Shown one piece after another: positions 54,987-63,895 of a DNA stretch of 64,000 nucleotides (positions are counted from its first letter, which is position 1; each line of letters starts with the position of its first letter). The stretch lies in contig JASPKZ010004953.1 in the NCBI GenBank assembly GCA_030220185.1, positions 1 through 64,000 on the forward strand. The letters are read 5' to 3'. The notes under the pieces are model-generated. The model saw only the letters and a list, made by a program, of their open reading frames with translations, did not search any database and was not told the origin of the DNA. A program made the position numbers and the translations under genes. The DNA is from Diploptera punctata. Its lineage: Eukaryota > Arthropoda > Insecta > Blattodea > Blaberidae.

Positions 54987-55034
54987 TTATGGCTGACGAT
55001 GAACATGATTATGTTTGAAATCGCGATATCATGG
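54987..55034 (+). ncRNA. hammerhead-like motif, PLE-E right arm
   Basis: TTATGG (stem I), CTGACGA 54993-54999, extra T, stem II GAACAT-GATT-ATGTTT, GAAA 55017-55020, TCGCGA, site ATA to 55028, TCATGG (stem I with three G-U pairs). Confidence 0.62.
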
Positions 55035-55242
55035 AAGCATGAATCCTATGAGGTGAGTTATTTAAACAATATTTTCTCCGATGATTTTTAATGATTATAC
55101 CTCATAATGTTTACTTCCCAACATTAATTAAATAGAATTATTTCTAATATTTATTTGTTTAATAAATTACAAATAGTTATGAAACAACTAAGTGCCTCCC
55201 TTACATATTTGGCATTTGCAAACCTGGGTACAAAAATATATA

Positions 55243-55792
55243 AAGGGTGTCCCAATAAGAGTGCCAGATTTAATAATGCACAAAATAAACTATATTTGAA
55301 AGAAATGACATATATTTATACATGAACACAAAGGGTATACGTTCCGATTTAAGTATGGAAAATGACATCTGGCATATTTCCACCACGAGATGCTCTGCAG
55401 CTAGTGACTCTGTCCATGAAATTTGTGATTACTTTTACAATCTGGCGCCTGGAGTTCGGCACTGACACGTCGAATTTCCTGCTTCAGGTCTTGTATGGTT
55501 CGGGGATTGTGTTCATAAACCTGTGATTTGAGAAACCCCCAAAGAAAGAAGTTGCACGGTGTCAGGTCACATGATCTTGGTGGCCAGCACGAAGCCTTTG
55601 AACAGTTTGAGCATAACACACACCATTCTGGTAATGGGTTTTCACAATTAAAACTCATTGTTCAGCAGTGTAACACTCCATATCCAGTAATTGCAACAAA
55701 TATAGAAAACAAAAAGTGTAGGTAGAGTGCTGACAATCTTATAGTAAAAAAATGGCGGCCAATTCAAATCCGGCGTTCTTATTGGGACACCC
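55243..55792 (-). mobile_element. rosa/mariner-type DNA transposon, deleted
   Basis: The termini AGGGTGTCCCAATAAGAGTG and, inverted, AGGGTGTCCCAATAAGAACG mark it, next to TA. The minus strand encodes SCWPPRSCDLTPCNFFLWGF with the third acidic catalytic position (Asp here) and RTIQDLKQEIRRVSAE. The N-terminal and central parts are missing. Confidence 0.88.
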
Positions 55793-55799
55793 TATACTA

Positions 55800-56454
55800 C
55801 CACTTGGTGTTATTTCAGAAAGCTATATAAACATGTGCAATATCTAAATGAATTATTTATATCTAAAGAAGCCTAACACAATAAATTATCTCTGTTATAT
55901 GTTTAAATACAGCATTATTAAAAATATGCAGTGGCTACATCCAAATAACATTGTAGTATAGAAATATAACATAGCTTTAAAAAAAATTATTGTTGAAATG
56001 AAAATGACATTTATTTATTGAAAATCTTATATAAGATTCAGATTGCTTATGTCAGTTACCTTGCTAGTTATGTCAGTTAATTTTATTTTCTTAATTTATA
56101 GCCACTGTTTTTGAATGACAGAACCTTCAATAATGGATTTTAAGTCCTTGTACTATCTAATAATTGTTAACTTCACAGAGATTGTTGTTTTATTTGCTTT
56201 CCTCGATTATTATGTATTTTTAAAGTTATATCAATTACTGAAATAAAAGCTTTCATTTTAAATATAATACTAAAGAGAGAAAGCTTCATCTTTTTATCTG
56301 TATTACAGATTTTATCATCTCTAGGTATAAAAAACTTTCAGATTATATTATGGCTTCAAAAAAATTAAATATAGAACTCAAACTTTGTTCCAAATGTTAT
56401 GACAGTTGCCATTAAATTTGCCTAATTTAAAATACATTCACCTGTTGCTCCATC
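55800..56454. other. no gene recognised; possible distal SCOC 3' UTR
   Basis: AT-rich, with AATAAA at 56242-56247. No ORF. Confidence 0.4.
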
Positions 56455-56876
56455 AAACTTCTTCTTCTTCTTTCCTTCCAAGTATTAGGCCAAGGCCTGT
56501 TACGATCTTATAGAAAATTTTCCCTCCAGCATACCGGGAAATTCTCGTATAAGACTTGAAAGCATAATAATAGTCCCTTCGATTGGTTGCTGACCAAAGG
56601 GAAGGCAAGACCAGTGATGGGGCTGCCATCTTATAGCCTCTGGTCAGGCTTTTCTGGAGAAGAAAAGAAAATAAAGGAAAGAAGAAATGGAAGAAAGGAA
56701 AGACTTCCTAGCCCTTGGATGCCCTAATAGCGTCGGGGTCGAAAAAACAAGAGTTAACCAAAAGAGGTTAGATAGTAAAGTTAAAAGAGTGCAAAACACA
56801 AGTAAGTGGAAGAAATGTTTTGCTCAGCTTGGGCACCTTGTGGTCGCCATCCACATATCCCCTAGATGAGGACCCC
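56455..56876 (-). mobile_element. RTE2 tail with inverted element X
   Basis: The left 75 bases are the reverse complement of the RTE2 tail (CTTCTTCTTTCCTTCCAAGT). From 56531 element X runs in + orientation (ATTCTCGTATAAGACTTGAA to CCTAGATGAGGACCCCTG). Compared with 39146-39560 the body is inverted relative to the tail. X here keeps the same 60-codon ORF. Confidence 0.75.
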
Positions 56877-57654
56877 TGCTTAAAACACTCAAACACTGTT
56901 TTCACAGCGTGTAGTAGGTTTAATTTTGATTTATCTTTCAAAAGTTTGTAACTTTGTTTGGGGCGCTAAAGTACTACATTTTTTCCTCTGCAATTGTATG
57001 GCAGAAATGCTCTATGCAGGCTGTTGTACAATAGAGTATCTATTTGTTTTAATTTTTTCAATAAAAAAAAATTGTACTAAAATTAATGCTGTAATTTTAT
57101 CGAGGGACACACATTCCACCATATTACATATATTTAGACTGTGTTAAATTGGGCTTGTACTAACATCATCTAAGATTTATTTATTTTGATTCCCATTTTT
57201 TTATATTTATTATTAAATAAAATGATTTTATATATAACCTCTATTTTTAAGCTTTTTGAACTCATTGTGATCTTTGTAAGAAGTTGGGATTACAACTCGA
57301 GGAACTTGGAAAAAGAATGTGATTGATGCAGAGAGAGGAATCCATTTGATTTCAATTTTCTGATTAAACTCAGGTACTCTTAACATCACAATAAATAAAT
57401 GGCTGGTGTAATTTAGTATGAAATTGAGACATTTGAACATGGCAACTTAAATTGCTAACATAATTGCTATCTAAACTCCTTTCAACTCAAGAATAGAGAG
57501 GATGTAAAGGGCCTTGGGAGCTTTTTATTGGTTCTCGAACTCATTACAAATTTTTTACTCCTGTATGTAGTGTTTTCCATTCAGTGAAATATTCCTTTGC
57601 TACACATTAAAACACAGCCAGAATATGTAAAATTGTAGACTTTCATGGCAGGTA

Positions 57655-58230
57655 TTTTGATTCATGTATTTTATGTCTTTTGGGTTAAATGACCGTGGTC
57701 TGGTTTTATTAAAACTTGACGTTTCGTCTACTACTGCGGTAGACATCCTCAGGAGATTCTGCATGTTCTTTGACTTCTTAACTCTTCAAATGCCGGCTGC
57801 AGACTGGCTGTTTTGGACAAAACTTGTGTCCAAAACACAACATTACTACACCAGACTTCACAGCGAGGCTATTGAAATTTACAAACACAAAAATTCCTTT
57901 AACAAAAAAGAAGAAAGTATGAAGATTAATAAAATTTGGATTCCGGTATTATATAACACGAGAATAAAACCCATGACTTATGCCAATGACAACCAATCAG
58001 AAAAATAGCTCCAAAGTAACGGACCGTGTAGAAAACATCACACAATACTCAACTATAAATAAGGACACGATTTCCAACACACAGCCAGTCTGCAGCAACA
58101 TTTGAAGAGTTAAGAAGTCAAAGAACACGCAGAATCGCCTGAGGATGTCTACTGCACTAGTAGATGAAAAGTCGAGTTTTAATAAAACCAGACCATGGCC
58201 ATTTAACCCGAAAGACATAAAATACAGCCA
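57655..58230. mobile_element. PLE-I foldback
   Basis: ATTTTATGTCTTTTGGGTTA pairs with the end of the right arm; arms of about 150 bases. The interior is unpaired and non-homologous. The TTTTAATAAAACCAGACCA segment with GAAACGTC is a ribozyme-like PLE signature. Confidence 0.78.
57715..57752 (-). ncRNA. hammerhead-like motif, PLE-I
   Basis: Minus strand: CTGAGGA (57746-57752), extra T, GTCTAC-loop-GTAGAC perfect stem II, GAAACGTC with self-complementary ACGT. Stem I is weak. A degraded + copy at 58139-58173 has GAAAAGTC. Confidence 0.5.
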
Positions 58231-58395
58231 GAATAATGTGACAATGGAGAAGTCTGTTTGTTTTGATGTAGTTAATCATGGCAAGTGATCAAAGTAGGAC
58301 TGAACTCTATTCTTATGCCACTGATGTACTACTTACTTGCTACTTTTCCTCTCTCTAACAATGTTGCCACAATGCAATACATCACAAAAGAAATT

Positions 58396-58856
58396 TAGGT
58401 AGAATTTTTATCACTTACCTTATATTTTTCTTCTTTTTAACTATAAACTAGTTTTGGAACATAGTTTCTGTTCCATCCTCAATATCGTCATGACCATTGT
58501 TCTCCCATCTTGAAGAGCCGTCCTTCGCTCCTTCCATTGGCAGACTGAAAAACCTCGAAACCAGGTCATTCTCCCTGGGAATTTACAAAGTTCATCAAAA
58601 GAGCAAAAAGAAGAAATTTATGAACTTTGAAATTCCTGGGGAGAATGACCTGGTTTCACGGTTTTTCAGTCGCCAATAGAAGGAGCGAAGGATGGCTCTT
58701 CAAGACAACAGAACAACGGTCGTGACGATACTGAGGATGGAACAGAAACTATGTTCCAAAATTAGTTTATAATTAAAAAGAAGAAAAATATGAGGTGAGT
58801 GATAAAAATTCTACCTAAATGAATATACCTCATAGTGTGAATTCCTAAAATAAATA
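58396..58856. mobile_element. PLE-D foldback, 12-bp TSD
   Basis: ACAAAAGAAATT at 58384-58395 and 58857-58868. Arms encode MNFEIPGENDLVSRFFSRQ-like sequence; the right tail has ATACCTCATAGTGTGAATTC. Confidence 0.92.
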
Positions 58857-58876
58857 ACAAAAGAAATTGCTTTACT

Positions 58877-59172
58877 GTGGCCTCAGGTAGTGTGCTGCCT
58901 TGTCATGCAGTGGGCCCGGGTTTGATTCCTGGTCGAGACAAGCTTCCTGGGTGAGGTTTTTTTTCCCAGGGTTTTTCCTCACCTGTAAGATAAATGTCAG
59001 GTAGCTTTAAGGCCCAAAAGGTCCCCGAATATCATCTGGCCATCGTCATCTTTCACCGGTGTGGAAAGCATGGGAAGCTACCAAGCCTATAATTTCCTAG
59101 TAAAGCTGCAAAGCATAGCATGAAAATGTTATGATTGTAGTGAAAGACCTGCCCTCGGGCAGAATTACTATA
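58877..59172 (+). mobile_element. SINE-C copy 3
   Basis: GTGTGCTGCCTTGTCATGCA head, B box GGTTTGATTCCTGG, body TTTCACCGGTGTGGAAAGCA and GTGAAAGACCTGCCCTCGGG. Best SINE-C copy. Confidence 0.85.
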
Positions 59173-59339
59173 GACTGATGGTACTGCATTGTACATTGTT
59201 AAGTCATGAGATTTTTTGGACATATTATTTTAGCAATTAACATTCCGACTACCACATTGTTAATATGAATGTTTTATCTTACTCATAGGTTACATCACAA
59301 ATTTGTTATTATTGTTAACTAATGCTGAGTACTTGATAA

Positions 59340-59560
59340 AGAAATTTCGGCCAGTGCTCACCCAGCATCCTATGGCAATTGGTTAGCAGCTCCAGGTGGA
59401 GAAAACCAGGTATAATGGAACCTGACATGCTGACTACATGTCATCCCTACACTGGCTGCATGATCATCTTCATCTGTGATTAACACATGTGGATGTGAGG
59501 CCAGAAGCCATCTGATAGGTGAAAGGCCTTCTAGGCCTGTCATGCTATGGACTTTTTTTA
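59340..59560 (+). mobile_element. SINE-A, headless copy
   Basis: Starts inside the body at AATTTCGGCCAGTGCTCACC and runs to the GGCCTGTCATGC end. Confidence 0.8.
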
Positions 59561-59615
59561 GTTAAATTTTACAAATAACACTTTTTATTATTCACCATTA
59601 AATATATAGTTATAT

Positions 59616-59923
59616 AAAGTAAAAAGTAAAAGTAAAGTATTCCCACTACAGGCCTCAGGAGGCCCTTGGGGTAGTGGGAGGTTAAGGCTCCCACTATTTC
59701 TAGACAATCGGCACTTGATGTCAGCCGGGTTGTCAGCCCTGCGTGATGGCCGCCTTTACCCCAGAACAGTACTCATTTCGGTTAGAGGCTGAGTCGACCC
59801 CAGGGCCATAGTGCCGCCAGAAGGTTTGGGTCAGTTTAAAAATCCTGACCCCACCGGGACTTGAACACTCGACCTTCCGGCTTGTAGCGCAGAGCCTTAA
59901 CCACTACGCTACGGCGTGCCCCC
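59616..59923 (-). mobile_element. SINE-B copy 6, 15-bp TSD
   Basis: AATATATAGTTATAT at 59601-59615 and 59924-59938. This target is also the left TSD of the adjacent PLE-B. Confidence 0.93.
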
Positions 59924-59981
59924 AATATATAGTTATATGGTGAAATTAAATGTTTCTTACCTCTCCTCATATAAATTTTCT

Positions 59982-60028
59982 AAGTAGATTGCGATTTTGA
60001 GACCATAACGGTCTCATCGTCAGCACTT
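59982..60028 (-). ncRNA. hammerhead-like motif, PLE-B left arm
   Basis: CTGACGA, extra T, perfect stem II GAGACC-GTTAT-GGTCTC, AAAA where GAAA is expected, TCGCAATC. Core damaged. Confidence 0.45.
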
Positions 60029-60031
60029 TCT

Positions 60032-60571
60032 TTGCGACGGATGTTATGTCGAATTTTCAAAAAGTTTAATATAAGATTAGCACCAAAGAATGAATACAGC
60101 CTTAATAGGATAATTAAAACCAATAAAAATGAAACAATTGAAAATGAAAACAGATCAGGAATTTATCAGATCAAATGCAGGGATTGTGACAAAATTTATA
60201 TTGGAAAAACGAAAAGAAATTTGAAAACAAGGGTGAAAGAACATCTTAGAAATATCAAAAATGGAGAAGTGGAAAAATCAGCAGTAGCTGCTCATGCTTG
60301 GTCCGAAAAACATTTAATTGAATCAAAGGCCAGTCTAATTAAACATATAGACAAACAAAAAGAACTCACGGTTTGGGAAAAGATCCACATTCAGAAAAAC
60401 AAAGGAAAACTTATGAACTTCGAAATTCTCGCAGATTTTGACCTGATCCAGAGGTTCATCGGTCCACCAACTGAGGGAAGAAGAAGAGTTTCTTCCGATC
60501 GACATAACATCCGTCGCCAAGAAAGTGCTGACGATGAGACCGTTGTGGTATCGAAATCGCGATCTACTTAG
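60032..60571 (+). CDS. Penelope-like GIY-YIG endonuclease ORF, 5'-truncated
   Basis: Open for 179 codons from a TTG at 60032 (first ATG 60041); the first six residues come from the inverted arm. In order: FKKFNIRLAPKNEYSL, GIY at residues 43-45, C49 and C52, YIG at 56-58, catalytic Arg near 62-67, EH at 70-71, and His88 and His94, which with the Cys pair fit the CCHH zinc site of PLE endonucleases. Then LTVWEKIHIQKNK and the C-terminus ESADDETVVVSKSRST. It nicks target DNA in family members. The reverse transcriptase is absent, so not autonomous. Confidence 0.9.
   Translation: MRRMLCRIFKKFNIRLAPKNEYSLNRIIKTNKNETIENENRSGIYQIKCRDCDKIYIGKTKRNLKTRVKEHLRNIKNGEVEKSAVAAHAWSEKHLIESKASLIKHIDKQKELTVWEKIHIQKNKGKLMNFEILADFDLIQRFIGPPTEGRRRVSSDRHNIRRQESADDETVVVSKSRST
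60523..60569 (+). ncRNA. hammerhead-like motif, PLE-B right arm
   Basis: AAGTG (stem I), CTGACGA 60528-60534, extra T, stem II GAGACC-GTTGT-GGTATC (one mismatch), GAAA 60553-60556, TCGCGA, AUC site to 60564, TACTT (stem I, five pairs). It overlaps the end of the endonuclease ORF. Confidence 0.62.
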
Positions 60572-60665
60572 AAAATTTATATGAGCAGAGGTAAGAAACA
60601 TTTTATTTCACCATAAATTAAACCTCATAGTGATTAATTCTTATAAAAGTTAAATATAGTTATAT

Positions 60666-61070
60666 CTTTTCAGTTTAGAAAACTTAAATTTTGACTTTTT
60701 AAGATTGTATGTCATAAATATTATCATTATTCCAGTTGCCATTGTTTAATTTTCATGTCAGATAATGATATAATAAATGACTGAGTATAAACAGAATTTG
60801 AGAAATTTGATTGGATTGAATTTTTTTTTCTTGTGAGTGTAATTGGAATATACAATGTGATTTATGGTACTAAATAACGTGTGAAGGAATAAGTGAAATT
60901 AGTACCATCAGGAAACTTGTGTGATAGAAGGACAAGTGTTTAGAGTAATATTCTTCATATAACATACTTAAAAATTGTACAGTTCAGGTGTAAAATGTTG
61001 TTTGAATTGGTTATTTATTTTGTCTATTGTAGTTTAAATGACCTGATACATGTGCATTTAAAACAAGAAA
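60666..61070. other. no feature recognised
   Basis: AT-rich sequence without ORF or repeat. Confidence 0.5.
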
Positions 61071-61075
61071 AATGG

Positions 61076-61240
61076 TTTAAGTAAAATTTTATCACCTCAT
61101 ATTCTTCTTCTTCTTAGATTGGTTTTGGAACTTTCTTCTTCAGTTCCATGTGAAACCGGTCTAAGAAGAAGAATATGAAGTGAGATGATAAAATTTTACT
61201 TAAATAAATAATACCTCATAGTGTTAATTCTTAAAAAAGT
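61076..61240. mobile_element. PLE-D type foldback, short
   Basis: AAGTAAAATTTTATCACCTC pairs with GAGATGATAAAATTTTACTT. The right arm holds GAAACCGGTC. Tail ATACCTCATAGTGTTAATTC. Confidence 0.85.
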
Positions 61241-61289
61241 AATACCAATTGTATCTGGTAGCAGTCATCCACAACTAATTAAAACTTTT

Positions 61290-61500
61290 GAAACCAAAAA
61301 CATTTGGTGATAGGGAATTACAACATATATAAGAGAAAAATTTGCGTCTAGATCGTAACTCGCCTCGGTAGCTCAGTTGGTAGAGCATTTGGCCCGGCAA
61401 GCCAAAGGTCCCGGGTTCGAGTCTCAATCTAGGTGAAAATTTTTCTCATCAATTATAATTTATCTTTCATTGAGAAATGTTAAATTAATAATAAAAACAT
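61290..61500 (+). mobile_element. SINE-D copy 2
   Basis: tRNA-like unit 61362-61435 with well-paired D, T and anticodon stems (TTGGC/GCCAA, loop CCGGCAA). Base 33 is C, not T, against a functional tRNA. Flanks match 35790-36150. Confidence 0.75.
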
Positions 61501-61534
61501 AATTAAAACTGTGTTTATATTAAGTTATGTAGAT

Positions 61535-61662
61535 AGTTATGTGTTTATATTATTCGTTTTTAAACATCTTAATGATGGACAAATTATATTTGAAAAGAAA
61601 AATATACATGTATATAATTTGTCCATCATTAAGATGTTTAAAAATGAATAATATGAACATTG
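61535..61662. repeat. short perfect foldback
   Basis: TTTAAACATCTTAATGATGG pairs with CCATCATTAAGATGTTTAAA around a 40-base AT-rich loop. No PLE terminus. Confidence 0.85.
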
Positions 61663-61915
61663 AAAGAAGCACTACTGGCTTTATAAGTAATGTTTAAATT
61701 CCCAATAAAAAAGTCTTCTTGACAAAGGAGCCATCATTTGCAAAAATCATAGCAACGGCTCATAGCATTTGGGGTAGGGAATTAACTATGTATAAGAGAA
61801 AAATATGCATTTAGATTGGAGGCCTAGGTAGCTCACTTGGATAGAGCATTGACATAGAGAGTCAAAGGTCCAGGGTTCAAACCCCAGTCTATATTTTTCT
61901 TTTCAAATACAAATT
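61663..61915 (+). mobile_element. SINE-D copy 3
   Basis: ACTGGCTTTATAAGTAATGT and GGGAATTAACTATGTATAAG flanks with a tRNA-like unit (GGCCTAGGTAGCTCACTTGG, B box GGGTTCAAACCCC) at 61829-61898. Confidence 0.7.
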
Positions 61916-62054
61916 TAAACTGTTTAAAATAACCAACTAGGCCTTTTGGAACTAATCCCATTTTCAAAGCTGTTCTGTTGGGACTAATTGTGTTTAATAA
62001 GCATTTTTTTAATGGGTTGATCTGGTGGGGTGTGTTTATCATTCAACAGGTTTT

Positions 62055-62615
62055 AACATTTAATTATTATGAGTTAGGAGTTTTGACTCGCCTCATATTT
62101 TTTATTTTCTTGCAAGAAAATAAAAAATATTCATTCTTTATTACATGTATCCAACCGTAGCTGATGACACAAATCCATTGTATACTTATGCTATAAGTTG
62201 CAATGGGGCTGCATTTGAACATGCAGCTTATGTGGGCATTCAAAGTGAGTGTCCACAAGGTTAAATGAAAGTGTTATAGGAAAGACAGAAATGAACCCTT
62301 TGGCCTCGAATGAGCCTAATACCATCAGAGTTGAAGAAAACAAGAGGTCAGGCAAGGGAGACTGGATAGGAAAGTAAAAAGGGGGATCTGGTACTAGAAA
62401 AGGAAGAAATAGCAGATTGGTTAAAGATAAAAGTAAGGAGCAAAACACAAGTAAGTGGAAGCAAATGTTTTGCTCAGCTTGGGCACCTTGTGGTCGCCAT
62501 CCACATATCCCCTAGATGAGGACCCCTGAGGACAAATTAAAAAATATGAGGTGAGTCAAAATCCCTAACTCGTAAAAATTAAAAGAAATCTCATAGTGTT
62601 AATTCCTACAAATAT
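62055..62615. mobile_element. PLE-G foldback with element X inside
   Basis: GAGTTAGGAGTTTTGACTCG pairs with GAGTCAAAATCCCTAACTCG. Between the arms a diverged copy of element X (62265-62525, TTGCTCAGCTTGGGCACCTT) runs in + orientation. Right tail TCTCATAGTGTTAATTCC. Confidence 0.78.
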
Positions 62616-62849
62616 TAAATAAAAAAAAAGTTAACATTTCTTGTTTCCTTCAATATTTCCATTTTCTCTAAGATGCTTATCTTTCCGTTATCATTTTCTC
62701 TATGTATTATTGAAATGGTGTTGTCTATTGTGTTGAATTGATGATCTGTGTTTGTAACAGAACAGCTTTGAGAATGGAACTAGCTTCAAAAGGCCTAGCT
62801 TATTATTTTAAAACAGTTTTAATTTAATATATGTAGGAAATAACACTAT

Positions 62850-63076
62850 GAGGTTTATATTAAATTAATGTTGGGAAGTAAACATTATGAGGTATAATCA
62901 TTAAAATTCATCGGAGAACATATTGTTTAAACAACTCACCTCATAGGATTCATGCTTCCAAGATATCGCGATTTCAAACACAGTCGTGTTCATCTTCAGC
63001 CATAACTCCGACTAAATCGCGATATCATGGAAGCATGAATCCTATGAGGTGAGTTATTTAAACAATATGTTCTCCG
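62850..63076. mobile_element. PLE-E foldback, small
   Basis: GGGAAGTAAACATTATGAGG terminus at left. Arms pair from ATTCATCGGAGAACATATTG to CAATATGTTCTCCGATGAAT. Confidence 0.88.
62958..63005 (-). ncRNA. hammerhead-like motif, PLE-E
   Basis: Minus strand: TTATGG, CTGAAGA, extra T, GAACAC-GACT-GTGTTT, GAAA, TCGCGA, TA site, TCTTGG. One mismatch in stem I. Confidence 0.6.
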
Positions 63077-63082
63077 ATGAAT

Positions 63083-63275
63083 TTTAATAATAACTATGAG
63101 GTTTATTAATAGTGAGTTGAGAACATATTTTTAACGACTCATATAATATGAGGTGAGTGGGGAACATATTTTAACGACTCACCTCATTATATGAGTCGTT
63201 AAAAATATGTTCTCCACTCACTATTAATGATATACCTCATAATGTTTACTTCCCAATATTAATTTAAATATAACT
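63083..63275. mobile_element. PLE-F foldback
   Basis: GTTGAGAACATATTTTTAACGACTC-type arms mirrored across 63160, tail TACCTCATAATGTTTACTTC. It directly abuts the PLE-E foldback. Confidence 0.88.
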
Positions 63276-63284
63276 ATGAGGTTT

Positions 63285-63440
63285 ATTTTAATTATTAATG
63301 AGTTGGTTATTTTGACTCACCTCATATTTATTCTACAATACCTTCTTGGGATTCTTGGCTGTACCTTGTAGTATTGTCTACTCGACGTTTTATCACATTC
63401 TGTGGGTGACATCTTCAGGAGATTTTGCTTTTGTAGATTT
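63285..63440 (-). mobile_element. PLE-G/I 3' end, single arm
   Basis: AACTATGAGGTTTATTTTAA terminus, then a minus-strand ribozyme-like core CTGAAGA (63412-63418) with GTCAC/GTGAT stem and AAAACGTC. No second arm. Confidence 0.65.
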
Positions 63441-63547
63441 TCATGGTAACATGGTATTCTGTCCTAGAAAAGTGTCAAATCCTTATTGGCAAATATAGTA
63501 AGTCATGACATATTCCATGACAACAGCAAATGGACGAGCTACTCTAT

Positions 63548-63895
63548 TAAATTAATATTGAGAAGCTAAAGCTGTTACTATGATAGAAATAAGTAAATTA
63601 ATGAACACAATTAAAATTATTGTAAATCAATAGTAAAGAGAAAAATTTTTGCCTGAACTGAGAATCGAACCCCGAACCTTTAGCTTTCCGTGCTAACGCT
63701 CTGTCCACTGAGCTAATTCAGGCTTCATTCCCATCCAAGCAGTAAGGTAAAGGAACAATTTCTGCTTGGATGGGAATGAAGCCTGAATTAGCTCAATGGA
63801 CAGAGCATTGGCACAGAAAGCTAAAGGTTCAGTGTTCAATTCCCGGTTTAGGCAAAAATTTTTCTCTTTACCATTGATTTACAATAATTTTAATT
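63548..63895. mobile_element. tRNA-like foldback SINE, 348 bp, 12-bp TSD
   Basis: GAGCTACTCTAT at 63536-63547 and 63896-63907. Leader TTAAATTAATATTGAGAAGC, then a minus and a plus tRNA-like unit back to back (63650-63722 and 63779-63854) around a short spacer with CATTCCCATCCAAGCAG. Same family as 40391-40700 and 51872-52095. Confidence 0.92.

Larger units (their letters stand above)
54573..55135. mobile_element. PLE-E foldback, 13-bp TSD
   Basis: AATTATTTCTAAT at 54560-54572 and 55136-55148. Almost perfect arms of about 260 bases meet at 54832. Each arm encodes MNFDIPNEITLISKFINSTI and ends TVGVMADDEHDYV. The unpaired right tail carries TACCTCATAATGTTTACTTC. Confidence 0.95.
59939..60649 (+). 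mobile_element. PLE-B element with inverted 5' piece
   Basis: Left arm 59939-60050 is the inverse of 60500-60612; between them lies the coding part. TTAAATATAGTTATAT at 60650-60665 matches the left flank (TTAAATATATAGTTATAT), a TSD later split by SINE-B. The 3' end is AAACCTCATAGTGATTAATT. Confidence 0.9.

Noticed and set aside
57664..58218. ORFs of 114 and 73 codons with the same N-terminus
   Set aside because: They arise from the inverted arms of the PLE-I foldback.
61362..61435. Functional tRNA-Ala gene
   Set aside because: The cloverleaf is good, but base 33 is C and the flanks are those of the SINE-D repeat.
61535..61662. microRNA precursor
   Set aside because: The stem is perfect and long with an AT-rich loop, which fits a foldback repeat better; no sign of a mature product.
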